NCBI GenBank assembly: GCA_027483645.1
Contig: JAIXUD010000007.1
Span: forward strand, 62,001-126,000
Origin: Sphingobacteriales bacterium
Lineage (GTDB): Bacteria > Bacteroidota > Bacteroidia > Chitinophagales > CAIOSU01
Length of the DNA stretch: 64,000 bases
Reading direction: 5' to 3'
A model generated the notes under the pieces. The model had not been told where the DNA came from. It searched no databases and saw nothing but the letters and a program-made list of their open reading frames with translations. The position numbers and the translations under genes were made by a program. The first letter of the stretch is position 1. Each line of letters begins with the position of its first letter. Of this stretch, positions 29,111-38,512 are shown one piece after another.

Positions 29111-29199
29111 ATTTGAAAATGACGAAATTTGTCTCGCGTCAGGGGAGATGAAAATGGAGGTTAATGTATCAATGGAATGCGTCTCAACTGCTTATCAAA

Positions 29200-29356
29200 C
29201 CAAGCCCATGGTTTCAACCGTGGGTAGGCAAACACATTTTACTCAACCGTTTCAACGGCTTACCACACGCCGCACCTTTATAATGGTCTCATTTAAACCG
29301 TTAAAACGGTTGTTACATTGGGGCACTTTCCCACGGTTAAAACCGTGGGCTTGGTT
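29200..29356. repeat. REP-like element, head-to-head inverted pair (copy 3)
   Basis: Order is P2 inverted (29203-29223), P1 inverted (29244-29260), then P1 (29295-29311) and P2 (29330-29349). The unit therefore occurs twice in mirrored orientation, like a BIME. Confidence 0.85.
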
Positions 29357-29377
29357 CTAAATAGCTAGTCGTCTCAT

Positions 29378-29411
29378 AAAAAAAAGGGCCACCACTTACG
29401 TGCTGGCCCTT
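29378..29411 (-). terminator. Terminator of dnaA
   Basis: Read on the minus strand, AAGGGCCAGCAC and GTGGTGGCCCTT (one mismatch) close a 4-nt loop and are followed by T8. It lies 28 nt after the dnaA stop. Confidence 0.85.
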
Positions 29412-29439
29412 CTGGTTGTTGGTTAGCTAGGTTAAGCGT

Positions 29440-30879
29440 TTAGGTAATGCTCAACTGAATCTTCTTTTGAATCTCCTTTACGCTGTCGCGGAAGTCGCCA
29501 TCGGTATCGATGAGGTTCTGCACCGCTTGGCAAGAGTGGATTACCGTGCTGTGGTCTCGGCCACCGAAGTGCTTGCCGATAACCTTGAGCGAGTTCTTGG
29601 TGAAGTTTTTGGCCAAGAACATGGACAGTTGGCGCGCCTGAACAATGGCGCGCTTGCGGGTCTTTTCCTTCAGCTTATCCACCGGTATCTCAAAGTGCTC
29701 GCATACGGTTTTCTGTATGTACTCAATAGATACCTCGCGGCTGATGCTCTTCACAAAGTTTTTGATAATCTTCTTGGCCAGCTCAATATCAATCTCCTTT
29801 TTGTTGAGGCTAGCCTGTGCCAATAGCGATATTAGCGCACCTTCTAGCTCACGGATGTTGGTATTGATGTTATAGGCCACAAATTCCACTACCTCCCTAG
29901 GTAGTTCTATGCCATCGGCATACATTTTCTTCTCGAGGATGGCGATTCGTGTCTCAAAATCAGGCACCTGCAAATCGGCAGAAAGACCCCACTTAAAACG
30001 GCTCAACAGGCGCTCTTCCATACCTTCCAGGTCGCGCGGGCTGCGGTCGCTGGTTAGTATCAACTGCTTGCCACCTTGGTGCAGGTGGTTGAACACGTGG
30101 AAGAAGATATCCTGTGTTTTGTCTTTGTTCGCAAAAAACTGGATGTCGTCCACTATCAGCACATCTATGAGCTGGTAGAAGTGGATAAAATCGTTCACTG
30201 CGTTATTCTTCAGGGCATCAATAAACTGGTTAGTGAATTTCTCAGAAGAAACGTAAAGAACCGTTTTGTTAGGGAAATGCTGCTTAAACTGGTTGCCAAT
30301 AGCCTGCGCCAAGTGGGTTTTGCCCAATCCTACGCCACCATACACTACCAACGGGTTGAAGGCCGTGGTGCCCGGTGGCTTGGTAGCCACGGCAAAGCCT
30401 GCCGAACGTGCCAAACGGTTGCAATCACCCTCCACAAAGTTGTCGAAGTTGTAAGCGGGTTGCAATTGCGACTCGATGTTCACCTTCTTGAGGCCCGGGA
30501 TGATGAACGGATTTTTGATTGAGTTCCCCATAACTAAAGGTGCGGCTACTTCAGGATTTTTGTTATTGCCCGTGTTGTAGTTGGGGTAGTTTACGGTAAA
30601 CGGTTTCGCGTTTCCGTTGCTAGTGTTATCCACCACAATACGGTACTCCAATCGTGCATCAATGCCCAGTTCGCGTTTAATGGTTTTGCGAAGCAAACCT
30701 ACATAGTGCTCTTCCAGCCATTCGTAAAAGAATTGGCTAGGCACTTGTATGGTGAGCACGCTATTTTCCAGCCTTACTGGCTTAATAGGTTCGAACCAGG
30801 TTTTGAACGATTGCAAGCTAACATTATCCCGAATGATTTTAAGACAGTTTTTCCATACATCTTCATAGGTAGTTTCCAT
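29440..30879 (-). CDS. dnaA: Chromosomal replication initiator DnaA
   Basis: From ATG 30879 the protein has 479 residues and starts METTYEDVWKNCLKII; earlier in-frame starts at 30885 and 30960 exist, the latter reading through a hairpin. Domain I is followed by a short linker, then the AAA+ domain with GGVGLGKTHLAQAIGN (Walker A), VLIVDDIQF (Walker B) and ILTSDRSPRDLEGMEERLLSR, and the DNA-binding domain IV with GGRDHSTVIHSCQAV. It is monocistronic between a terminator and a palindrome-rich upstream region. Confidence 0.97.
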   Translation of the reverse strand: METTYEDVWKNCLKIIRDNVSLQSFKTWFEPIKPVRLENSVLTIQVPSQFFYEWLEEHYVGLLRKTIKRELGIDARLEYRIVVDNTSNGNAKPFTVNYPNYNTGNNKNPEVAAPLVMGNSIKNPFIIPGLKKVNIESQLQPAYNFDNFVEGDCNRLARSAGFAVATKPPGTTAFNPLVVYGGVGLGKTHLAQAIGNQFKQHFPNKTVLYVSSEKFTNQFIDALKNNAVNDFIHFYQLIDVLIVDDIQFFANKDKTQDIFFHVFNHLHQGGKQLILTSDRSPRDLEGMEERLLSRFKWGLSADLQVPDFETRIAILEKKMYADGIELPREVVEFVAYNINTNIRELEGALISLLAQASLNKKEIDIELAKKIIKNFVKSISREVSIEYIQKTVCEHFEIPVDKLKEKTRKRAIVQARQLSMFLAKNFTKNSLKVIGKHFGGRDHSTVIHSCQAVQNLIDTDGDFRDSVKEIQKKIQLSIT

Positions 30880-30923
30880 GTACATAAACTGTTTTATTGA
30901 ATTGGTTATAGCTTCGGAATTTC

Positions 30924-30952
30924 TCACACCCGCCCTTTCGGAGGGGGTGTGA
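30924..30952 (-). promoter_or_regulatory. Hairpin in the dnaA leader region
   Basis: TCACACCC (30924-30931) and GGGTGTGA (30945-30952) form a perfect 8-bp stem, 45 nt before the dnaA ATG. It could shape the 5' untranslated region; it has no T-tract on the minus strand. Confidence 0.5.
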
Positions 30953-30960
30953 AATTGCAT

Positions 30961-31400
30961 TAAATAACTTTAAAAAAAAAATCAATTTTCAGTTGTTTTT
31001 TCGCAATAATTTACGTCAGCGAAAAGATGGATGAGTGCCCCTTCAACCATGCTATGAATATAGACAATAAATGGGGGAAAGAAAGAGAAAAAAGACCAAA
31101 ATATTATTTTTTTTTCTTCATGAGGATTTGGCGGTTTGATAACAAATACAGGCACAGTTTTTGAACGGTGCACGCCCCTTGTTTTTCAAAAGATGTTGCT
31201 ACACCTATCTTTGGCCAAGTACAAATGCCCATTTGTACTAAAATTGTATACATGATTGGTCAATTGACCGATGTAGTAATTATGTCTAGTTTATGAAAAA
31301 ATACGGTTTAATTTTATCTACTATAAATAACTGATTGGAGGTACTCTTAAGCGGTTGTTATCACTTGTTTTAGGGGTGTTTTTAGGGAGGAATTAAGACG
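30961..31400. other. AT-rich region upstream of dnaA
   Basis: No supported gene is seen; a 63-codon open frame at 30982-31173 lacks any family features. The region has poly-A/T tracts and a palindrome cluster at 31218-31269. I see no canonical DnaA boxes (TTATCCACA), so an origin is not claimed. Confidence 0.55.
31218..31269. promoter_or_regulatory. Cluster of three perfect palindromes upstream of dnaA
   Basis: AGTACAAATG-CC-CATTTGTACT spans 31218-31239, TGTATACA 31245-31252 and GGTCAATTGACC 31258-31269. All are perfect. The first has operator-like dimensions. They lie 340-390 bp upstream of the dnaA ATG and 130 bp after the next gene's stop. Confidence 0.55.
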
Positions 31401-33083
31401 CTATTCCAGCACCAGTTTTCCAGTTTCGAGGGTACCATTGTGCACTATGCGGTAGCCGTAAATACCCTTGTTGATAAGCGATAAATCTACCGAGGTTTCG
31501 GTTGCAGTCAATACCACTTCCGCCACCCGCTGCCCCAGCAGGTTGTATAATTGGAAATTGGCATTAAGCACCGGCGAAAACAATTGGATGGTTAACTGCC
31601 CAGTGGTGGGATTGGGGTAAATTCGTGCGTTTACCGCAGCTATTTCGTCCAAGCCAGTGCAGGCGCTCACCTTTACGTATACGCTATCGGTATGTACTCC
31701 GCAGCCGTCAGTTGCGGTAAGGTAGTACCAAGTGCTTTGGGTTGGGTTGGCGGTGGGTTGGGCGATATTGGTGGCGTTGAGGCCTTGGGTAGGCTGCCAA
31801 GAGTAGGTTATATGGGTCACTGCTGCTGTGCCTATCGTAACGCCGCCGCTGTTGAGGCATGTTACGGTGTCTTCACCTGCCGTGGCTGGGAATACGTCCG
31901 ATGGGCCAAGGTTGTAGTTTGGGAAGTTAGGAAGGCCAAGATGAACAGATGCGCTATCCCCCATAAAAAGATAATTGGTAACAAACCGTGCTGTATCTCT
32001 CTCCGGATTCTTTATTATGCTCAGATGTTTTTGAAACTTTCGCTTTAATATACTGTCAAAACCCATATACCTACAGGAAACCCAAATATTACCGTCGGGA
32101 CCTTTTTCAATTTGAGACGTTTGTAAATCCGGAACATTTTCTTTGTGAAACAAAACCAGTGGAGATATTGAATCTGCATAGATTTGAGCTCTATAAATTT
32201 CAATCCCTGTTGCCGTATTATTCTCTACTACTGCTATGTATATGTACGGTTCAATTATGCAACCACTATATACAGATGAGGTTAAAGAGACAAAATCTAT
32301 ACTGTCAAGTTTACTTATAGAGCCGTTACAGCGATTAAATCTGCTTAAAAAGACTTTATTGTCTTGCGGCACAATATCCATCAACAAATTTCCAGCGGAA
32401 TTAAAAACCAATTCCCCCACGTAACTGTAAATAGCATTATGGTCATTAACGAATACAGAATCAGAAAAGGTTATACTTTTTCCTACATTGAAGAGATAGA
32501 AAATCCCACCCGGGCTTACATTGCTTCTTTGTTTCTGTACTAGTAACCACCAATCAATACCATTTGCTTTTCTTACAAGCGCTATGGATTCTTCGACTAT
32601 TGGAAGAAACAATGGGATATTCTTTTGCCTTGCTTCCCATTTACCAAAAGAGTTACGTACTATCAAAGTGTGATACAACCTATAACACCTGTCGTAATCG
32701 CAGGTTTGGCTGTATTCGTCAATGTGGAAAAGGTAGATACTATCCTTGGTGCCTGGAATAGGCACAAACACCGCTCCATTGGTTGCTGAAGAATGAATTT
32801 TTATTCCTTCCCCATTGATTATAGTATCATTCGTGGCATCTCGGATGCTCCCTTGCATCCAGGTATACATGGTATATGATAAATACAACTGCAAGTTTCC
32901 TGCTGAGTCTGATATTGATGCGTTTGGTTCAGTATGATTGGCGTTTGAGTAAAATGAGAATGGTGCTGAGGCATTCTGAAAATTTATCCCGCACCCTTTT
33001 CCAAACACCCAATTCGCGTCATACTTCGCCTGCGCCACGCCCAAGAGCGGCCACAACAGCAGGCAAAACAAGAGATATTTCAT
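31401..33083 (-). CDS. Secreted protein with T9SS type A sorting domain
   Basis: From ATG 33083 the protein has 560 residues with signal peptide MKYLLFCLLLWPLLGVAQA. An upstream start at 33167 is unlikely. The body (about 25-400) looks beta-propeller-like, with repeats such as PDGNIWVSCRYMGFDS. A region at about 400-470 (AGEDTVTCLNSGGVTIG, YSWQPTQGLNATNIAQP) is an Ig/PKD-like module. The C-terminus (NARIYPNPTTGQLTI, GIYGYRIVHNG) is a typical T9SS sorting domain for export and surface anchoring. Confidence 0.87.
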   Translation of the reverse strand: MKYLLFCLLLWPLLGVAQAKYDANWVFGKGCGINFQNASAPFSFYSNANHTEPNASISDSAGNLQLYLSYTMYTWMQGSIRDATNDTIINGEGIKIHSSATNGAVFVPIPGTKDSIYLFHIDEYSQTCDYDRCYRLYHTLIVRNSFGKWEARQKNIPLFLPIVEESIALVRKANGIDWWLLVQKQRSNVSPGGIFYLFNVGKSITFSDSVFVNDHNAIYSYVGELVFNSAGNLLMDIVPQDNKVFLSRFNRCNGSISKLDSIDFVSLTSSVYSGCIIEPYIYIAVVENNTATGIEIYRAQIYADSISPLVLFHKENVPDLQTSQIEKGPDGNIWVSCRYMGFDSILKRKFQKHLSIIKNPERDTARFVTNYLFMGDSASVHLGLPNFPNYNLGPSDVFPATAGEDTVTCLNSGGVTIGTAAVTHITYSWQPTQGLNATNIAQPTANPTQSTWYYLTATDGCGVHTDSVYVKVSACTGLDEIAAVNARIYPNPTTGQLTIQLFSPVLNANFQLYNLLGQRVAEVVLTATETSVDLSLINKGIYGYRIVHNGTLETGKLVLE

Positions 33084-33161
33084 ATGCCTAAGATAGGGAT
33101 AAACAATAAAGGGTTGTCGGGGGAGGAACAAAAGATGGAAGTACTGTAGAAAAAAAATGAA

Positions 33162-33367
33162 CGTCATTGCGAAGGCTTACTTGATTTTGGCTTACTGATA
33201 CTCTCTGAATGCCTGAAGCTACTTTTCTCACTGCTTTTTGCAGTAATCCCCTTACTTTCGGTGTTGTGTGTTTGGTGTATTGGTAATATGTAAACCTCGC
33301 TTCGGTGCAGGGGATTGCTTCGTCATTCAACTCCGCGAAAAGCTACGTTTCATTCCTCGCAATGACG
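33162..33367. repeat. Inverted CGTCATTGCGA-type element
   Basis: CGTCATTGCGAAG (33162-33174) and CCTCGCAATGACG (33355-33367) form a 13-bp inverted repeat (one mismatch) around about 180 bp without a supported gene. It accounts for most of the intergenic stretch 33084-33408. Confidence 0.65.
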
Positions 33368-33408
33368 GTTATCGGGAGGCTTGTGTCTTGTGTATTATAT
33401 CTCGTGTC

Positions 33409-34902
33409 TCAAAAAAACCTCCCAATCGCCCTTCCCAGGTGTTCCACTATATCCCCAGCAATCAATCCTTCTTGCCCATGGGTTTCGGCGGCGAGGTCTC
33501 CGGCGCTGCCGTGCAGGTAAACGGCATTGATGGTGGCTTGTAGCGGCTCATACCCTTGCGCGAGCATACCGGTGATGATGCCCGTGAGCACATCGCCGCT
33601 ACCGCCGGTGGCCATGCCGGGGTTGCCGGTGCTATTGAACCACACCTCTTGCTGCGGACTGATGATGGACGTATAAGCGCCCTTCAAAACAATGATAATG
33701 TTGTGCTCCTTGGCATGCCTGCGGGCCAACTCCAACCGCTCCAAGCTGTCATTCGATGGGCCAAAGAGCCGTTCAAACTCTTTGGGGTGCGGGGTGAGGA
33801 TGCTGTTGGCGGGCAGTTTGTTGAGCCACTGGGTGTGTTGCGAGAGCAGGTTGAGCGCATCAGCATCCAGCACCAGGGGTTTGTGTGCTTTTTGAATGAG
33901 GAGTATCAGCGCATCCAGCGTTTCCTTTTCCTGCCCAATGCCTGGGCCGATGGCGATGGCTTGATAGATGGATACATTTTCGGGTATAGCTGTTATCTTT
34001 CGGTCGTGTGCATCGGTTAGTACCATTACCTCGGGTAAGCCCGCTTGTATGGCATTATATCCGCATTGCGGTACGCAGGCGGTTACCAGCCCTGCACCCG
34101 TGCGTAGGCAAGCTTTGCTGGCAAGTATGGCCGCACCTATTTTACCGTAGCTGCCCGCAATAATCAAGCTGTGCCCATAGGTGCCCTTGTGGCTATGGCG
34201 AGTGCGGGGTTTCAAGTGAACATCGTTAGGGGCAATAATGCGATACGGGCTTACAACCTGCCCCACAAAGCCTTCATGCAGGCCAATACTGCGGTATTCC
34301 CATTCGCCCACATAATCGCCGTGCTCGGCAAATAAAAAGGAGAGCCTTGGGGTTTCGAAACTAAGCGTATGGTGCGCTTTGAAGATGGTGCCCTCGCTAA
34401 TACTATCAGCGTACATACCCGAAGGAATGTCCACTGATACGCGGGTAACGGGCTGCTCATTTAGGTGGTTAATCAAATCAGCTACCCAGCCAGATACCGG
34501 TCTATTCAACCCTGATCCAAATATGGCATCAATAACCACGGCGCGGTCGTTTAGCGTGGGCAGTGCATCTCCTTCCGCCAGTTGGTGCTGTGGTATATCT
34601 TTCATACCTGCCAAACGCTGCGCGTTGATGTCGCGGTCTTTGGTAGTGTTGCCGCCATCCAACAGCCACACGCTTACTTGATAGCCTTTTTCTGATAGCA
34701 AACGGGCAATGGCCAACCCGTCGCCACCATTATTACCATTGCCGCAAAAGATGGCCAAGGGCTGCGCCGGCGTAAACTTGGCCACATACCACAACACGAA
34801 GACATTAGATGCTCGCTCCATCAACAAGGTGGAGGAAATGGGCTCGTGGGCAATGGTGTAGGCATCGGCCTCACGTATCTGGCTGGCGGAGAGTATTTTC
34901 AT
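33409..34902 (-). CDS. nnrD: Bifunctional NAD(P)H-hydrate epimerase / ADP-dependent NAD(P)H-hydrate dehydratase
   Basis: This 497-residue metabolite-repair enzyme reverses hydration damage to NAD(P)H. The N-terminal YjeF_N epimerase domain (1-210) has FCGNGNNGGDGLAIARLL and DAIFGSGLNR. The C-terminal ribokinase-like dehydratase (about 225-497) has GSYGKIGAAILASKACLRTG, LDADALNLL, LTPHPKEFERLFG and the catalytic GMATGGSGDVLTGIITGML. Both halves are complete. The gene stands alone. Confidence 0.95.
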   Translation of the reverse strand: MKILSASQIREADAYTIAHEPISSTLLMERASNVFVLWYVAKFTPAQPLAIFCGNGNNGGDGLAIARLLSEKGYQVSVWLLDGGNTTKDRDINAQRLAGMKDIPQHQLAEGDALPTLNDRAVVIDAIFGSGLNRPVSGWVADLINHLNEQPVTRVSVDIPSGMYADSISEGTIFKAHHTLSFETPRLSFLFAEHGDYVGEWEYRSIGLHEGFVGQVVSPYRIIAPNDVHLKPRTRHSHKGTYGHSLIIAGSYGKIGAAILASKACLRTGAGLVTACVPQCGYNAIQAGLPEVMVLTDAHDRKITAIPENVSIYQAIAIGPGIGQEKETLDALILLIQKAHKPLVLDADALNLLSQHTQWLNKLPANSILTPHPKEFERLFGPSNDSLERLELARRHAKEHNIIIVLKGAYTSIISPQQEVWFNSTGNPGMATGGSGDVLTGIITGMLAQGYEPLQATINAVYLHGSAGDLAAETHGQEGLIAGDIVEHLGRAIGRFF

Positions 34903-35063
34903 AGGGTATTAAAATTAGGGATTTTTCCCTCACCTAGCCTCTCCCCCGTTCGACAAAAGCTCAGGGCGGGCTTCAGGAGAGGGACTTACATATTGCGAGT
35001 CTTTATCGCTAGTTATGGATGTATTATCTTGTGCCTGATGTCCAACAATCTTTTGTTTTTATA

Positions 35064-35615
35064 ATGGCCTCAGCATTTGCGCATGCTATAGCGGCAGTGG
35101 CCGTGGGTAAAGCGTTCAGCTTAAAAAACTCATGGAAGTTTTGGCTGCTGGGTATGCTATGCGCCATCATCCCTGATTTTGATGCCATCGGGTTTGCGCT
35201 TGACGTGCCCTATGAAAGCTTCTGGGGTCATCGCGGCTTTACCCACTCATTTGTGTTTGCGGCTTTGCTGGCCGTAATAGTAGTGGTGGTGTTTTACCGC
35301 TCCGTGTTGCCCAACCAAAAACAATGGTGGCTACTGTGGCTGTACTTCTTCCTTGCCACGGCATCGCACAGCATTCTGGATGCGATGACTACTGGCGGAT
35401 TGGGCGTGGCGTTTTTTTCGCCGTTTGATGATGCCCGTTACTTCCTGCCGTGGCGGCCTATACAGGTATCACCCATCGGTATCGCAAAGTTCTTTAGCGA
35501 GAAAGGATTGCGGGTAATCAAAAGCGAATCTGTGTGGGTATTTCTGCCGTGTTTAGGCTTTATTGCCGCTATGTATTTGGTAAAACGAAAGCCTGCCAAA
35601 ACTACCAACACTTAA
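35064..35615 (+). CDS. YdjM-family membrane-bound metal-dependent hydrolase
   Basis: From ATG 35064 the protein has 183 residues (an upstream start at 35019 is unlikely). It opens MASAFAHAIAAVAVGKAF and has the family residues IPDFDAIGF, WGHRGFTHSFVFA and ATASHSILDAMTTGGLG, with His and Asp positions forming the predicted metal site. About four membrane helices are visible. Its 3' end overlaps by 14 nt the 3' end of the convergent VTT-like gene. Confidence 0.9.
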   Translation: MASAFAHAIAAVAVGKAFSLKNSWKFWLLGMLCAIIPDFDAIGFALDVPYESFWGHRGFTHSFVFAALLAVIVVVVFYRSVLPNQKQWWLLWLYFFLATASHSILDAMTTGGLGVAFFSPFDDARYFLPWRPIQVSPIGIAKFFSEKGLRVIKSESVWVFLPCLGFIAAMYLVKRKPAKTTNT

Positions 35616-36261
35616 GCGAGGCTGCTTCGGGCAGGGGAAGGTTGTTGATGCTAGATGTTGCCGGTGCTTCTGGCACGGGTACTTGGTTATAATTGCCCAA
35701 CTGATAAAAGAGATAACCATATACTACAAAACGAAGTATAATTGGGCTGGCAAAAAGCAAGTACTTGCGCAAAGGAAACCCCAACGCACCTGATATAAGG
35801 CTGATGGTAGCCGATGGAACAGGCGTAATAGCAGCCAACAAAATAAGCACCCCTCCATACTTTTTATACAAAGCTATGTTCGCAGCAAACCTAGGCCTTG
35901 CGGTAAGCCGGTGAATAACATCCACCCTATCCAACAAGCGACCAAAATGAAACGCCACTATCCCGCCAATGTAAGATAGCACCGCCATAATACCGATGTG
36001 CAGACAATATATCTGTGGGCCGCTACTTTTATATATCTCCATAATTATCTCCGGAGGCAAAAGCCCCATGGTGGTTTCGGAAATAAAGAAAATGCTGTAG
36101 ATAAGGAAGTGCTGGCCCTGTAAACCAAATAAGATGCCTTCGTAATCATCAATAAGACTGCGAAGGGTAATGAAAGCAAGAATAATGAGCCCAAAACCAA
36201 GCAACCCGCGCAGCAGGTTGGTGGTTATAAACTTCAAGAGTTCTTTGCGTTGCTCTAGCAT
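35602..36261 (-). CDS. VTT/SNARE-associated-like membrane protein
   Basis: This 219-residue protein has about five hydrophobic helices. The segment SYIGGIVAFHFGRLLDR, followed by YGGVLILLAAITPVPSATIS and GALGFPLRKYLLFASP, fits the VTT (DedA-like) fold, where a Gly- and Pro-rich re-entrant loop is diagnostic. The family includes lipid scramblases and flippases; the substrate is unknown. It lies 6 nt downstream of kbl on the same strand, so the two are probably cotranscribed. Confidence 0.75.
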   Translation of the reverse strand: MLEQRKELLKFITTNLLRGLLGFGLIILAFITLRSLIDDYEGILFGLQGQHFLIYSIFFISETTMGLLPPEIIMEIYKSSGPQIYCLHIGIMAVLSYIGGIVAFHFGRLLDRVDVIHRLTARPRFAANIALYKKYGGVLILLAAITPVPSATISLISGALGFPLRKYLLFASPIILRFVVYGYLFYQLGNYNQVPVPEAPATSSINNLPLPEAASLKCW

Positions 36262-36267
36262 ATTGTT

Positions 36268-37458
36268 TTACTTAATAACGCCTAGTTTTTTTCCTGCTTT
36301 GGTAAATGCCGCAATCGCTTGGTCGAGGTGTGTACGTTCATGGGCCGCCGATAGTTGCACCCTTATGCGGGCCTGGCCTTTCGGTACCACAGGGTAATAG
36401 AACCCTATCACGTATATGCCATCAGCCAACACGGCCTCCGCCATCTGCTGCGACAGCTTGGCATCATAAAGCATAATAGGCACTATAGCATGCTCCCCAG
36501 GTTTAATGTCGAATCCGGCGGCAGTAATATTGTCGCGGAAGTATTGGGTGTTTTCCGCCAGTTTGTCTCGAAGGGCTGTGGTTTGGCTCAATATATCCAA
36601 AACGGCAATAGATGCGCCAGTGATGGATGGTGCCAAGGTGTTGCTAAATAGGTATGGGCGTGAGCGCTGGCGAAGCAGCTCAATAATCTCTTTTCGGCCA
36701 GTGGTAAAGCCACCCGACGCACCGCCTAGGGCCTTACCTAGTGTGGAAGTAATAATGTCGATACGGCCCATCACATTGCGGTGCTCGTGCGTGCCCCGGC
36801 CGGTTTTACCCACAAAGCCGGTGGCGTGGCACTCATCCACCATTACCAAGGCATTGTATTTATCTGCCAGGTCGCAAATCTTATCCAATTGCGCGATGGT
36901 GCCATCCATACTAAACACGCCATCAGTAACAATGATACGGAAGCGTTGTGCTTGCGCCTCTTGTAAACGCAACTCCAGTTCGGCCATATCATTGTGCTTG
37001 TAGCGGTAGCGAACCGATTTGCACAACCGTACGCCATCAATAATAGAAGCGTGGTTGAGTTCATCGCTAATAATGGCATCTTGCTCACCCAACAATGGCT
37101 CGAAAACCCCACCGTTGGCATCAAAAGCGGCTGCATACAATATGGTATCCTCCGTGCCGAGGAATTCGGCAATCTTGGCTTCTAGCTGCTTGTGTATATC
37201 TTGTGTGCCGCAAATAAAGCGCACACTGCTCAGTCCAAAACCTCTATCGTCAATTGCTTGGTGGGCGGCTTTGATTACGGCGGGATGGCTGCTGAGACCC
37301 AAATAATTGTTTGCACAAAAGTTGATTACCTCGCGGCCGTCTTCCAGCTTGATAACCGCGCCTTGTGGCGAGGCAATAATGCGCTCGTTTTTATACAGCC
37401 CCGCCTCTCGGATACCGTCAATTTCCTGTTGTAAATGCTGCTTAAAATCGCCGTACAT
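36268..37458 (-). CDS. kbl: Glycine C-acetyltransferase (2-amino-3-ketobutyrate CoA ligase)
   Basis: This 396-residue alpha-oxoamine synthase has [27 protein letters not shown], the PLP aspartate and histidine in [13 protein letters not shown], and the PLP lysine Lys242 in [14 protein letters not shown]. Sequence and length fit Kbl, which splits 2-amino-3-ketobutyrate to glycine and acetyl-CoA in threonine breakdown. The partner threonine dehydrogenase (tdh) is not in the window. BioF or serine palmitoyltransferase is less likely. Confidence 0.9.
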   Translation of the reverse strand: MYGDFKQHLQQEIDGIREAGLYKNERIIASPQGAVIKLEDGREVINFCANNYLGLSSHPAVIKAAHQAIDDRGFGLSSVRFICGTQDIHKQLEAKIAEFLGTEDTILYAAAFDANGGVFEPLLGEQDAIISDELNHASIIDGVRLCKSVRYRYKHNDMAELELRLQEAQAQRFRIIVTDGVFSMDGTIAQLDKICDLADKYNALVMVDECHATGFVGKTGRGTHEHRNVMGRIDIITSTLGKALGGASGGFTTGRKEIIELLRQRSRPYLFSNTLAPSITGASIAVLDILSQTTALRDKLAENTQYFRDNITAAGFDIKPGEHAIVPIMLYDAKLSQQMAEAVLADGIYVIGFYYPVVPKGQARIRVQLSAAHERTHLDQAIAAFTKAGKKLGVIK

Positions 37459-37520
37459 AGCTCACGTTTTTATCTAACTCAATGGTACTGCAAGATAGTA
37501 GATTTTTGAGCGAAAAATCA

Positions 37521-37728
37521 GACGCAAGACATAAGACACAAGACACAAGACTAAAATGCGCCAGGTACTCTCAAAAAATTAGGCGAAAGGGAGATGCAAG
37601 ACACGAGACACAACCTGCCTGCCGGCAGGCAGGGACACAAGACCAAAAACACGTTATGCGCACCCAAAAATCAGCAAATTTTTCAAACGTAAAATCTTGT
37701 GTCTTGAGTCTTGTGTCTTGTGTCTATA
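37521..37728. repeat. CACAAGA-type heptamer repeats and a 20-bp perfect palindrome
   Basis: Words agacacaagacacaagac occur at 37521-37552 and 37594-37645 and, inverted, cttgtgtcttg at 37696-37728. A perfect palindrome CCTGCCTGCCGGCAGGCAGG lies at 37614-37633; a near copy is at 41169-41188. No gene is supported in 37459-37796. Confidence 0.85.
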
Positions 37729-37796
37729 CCGCATTGGAATAGAATTTGCTTAAATATTCGCATCTTACATTTATCATTACCAAATAAAGGACTGCC

Positions 37797-38078
37797 ATGA
37801 GCGATCAAAAAAACGAGGAACAAGAAATGAACAACCAACCGGCCGAACGCAGCGATGCATATAAGTACATCTTGGTATTTTTAGGCGGTTTGGCTGCCGG
37901 TGTGGCACTGGGCCTATACCTTAACTCAAAGCAAGGCAAAGAGTTGCGCAAGCAATTTACCAACCGCATGAGCAAAATGGAGCAAGAAATTGAAAGCAAA
38001 GTGAGTGCAGCTATGGAGGAAATAAACCGCCTAGCCGAGAAAGGCGGTATGGGAAAAAATAAGAGCCAAGAGGGCTAA
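37797..38078 (+). CDS. YtxH domain-containing protein
   Basis: This 93-residue protein has one membrane helix (about 25-42, YILVFLGGLAAGVALGLYLN) followed by SKQGKELRKQFTNRMSKMEQE, the YtxH signature, and an amphipathic helix. YtxH proteins are general-stress-associated envelope proteins of unclear mechanism. It heads a three-gene unit with a holin-like protein (47 nt downstream) and an uncharacterised protein. AAAGGA before the ATG is a weak Shine-Dalgarno. Confidence 0.87.
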   Translation: MSDQKNEEQEMNNQPAERSDAYKYILVFLGGLAAGVALGLYLNSKQGKELRKQFTNRMSKMEQEIESKVSAAMEEINRLAEKGGMGKNKSQEG

Positions 38079-38125
38079 GATTATTGCCACGGCCTGTAAA
38101 CCATATCCATCACAACTAACTCAAT

Positions 38126-38512
38126 ATGAGCGATAACAGAGACCTATCGGAAATAGCCGACGACACCAAGGAGGCAGCCCAGCTCTACGTAAAGTATAAA
38201 ATCGACTACTACAAGTTGCACGTGGCCGAAAGGCTTACCCGCTTGGCAACCTTTGCCATTGGTGGGGTACTGTTTTTAGCCATGCTTTTGCTTTTTTTAT
38301 TATTTACGTCGCTCGCGGCAGCTATATATTTGGGAGATGTGCTGGGTAACAACATCTTCGGTTTCCTCATAGTGGGTATATTTTACCTCATCGGCATGGC
38401 TGTGTTATTGCTTTTGCGAGGCCGATTGATACAGAAACCGATACTCAAAATCGTTATCAACGAGCTATTTCCTGAACCTAAAATAAGAAGGCATGAAAAC
38501 CGGGAAATATAG
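38126..38512 (+). CDS. Phage-holin-superfamily membrane protein (Phage_holin_3_6-like)
   Basis: This 128-residue protein has an N-terminal amphipathic part (AAQLYVKYKIDYYKLHVAERLTR in outline) and two membrane helices separated by SLAAAIYLGDVLGNNIFG. The fold name comes from phage holins, but this chromosomal version next to YtxH is a housekeeping envelope protein in many Bacteroidota, not evidence of prophage. It overlaps the next gene by 20 nt. Confidence 0.8.
   Translation: MSDNRDLSEIADDTKEAAQLYVKYKIDYYKLHVAERLTRLATFAIGGVLFLAMLLLFLLFTSLAAAIYLGDVLGNNIFGFLIVGIFYLIGMAVLLLLRGRLIQKPILKIVINELFPEPKIRRHENREI

Noticed and set aside
30982-31173. 63-codon frame upstream of dnaA
   Set aside because: Atypical composition from AT-rich tracts, no recognisable features, and it covers a likely control region.
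30961-31400. oriC next to dnaA
   Set aside because: AT-rich with palindromes but no cluster of DnaA boxes was found.
38126-38512. Holin-like gene as sign of a prophage
   Set aside because: No phage structural, lysis or integrase genes are near, and this family next to YtxH is common in chromosomes.
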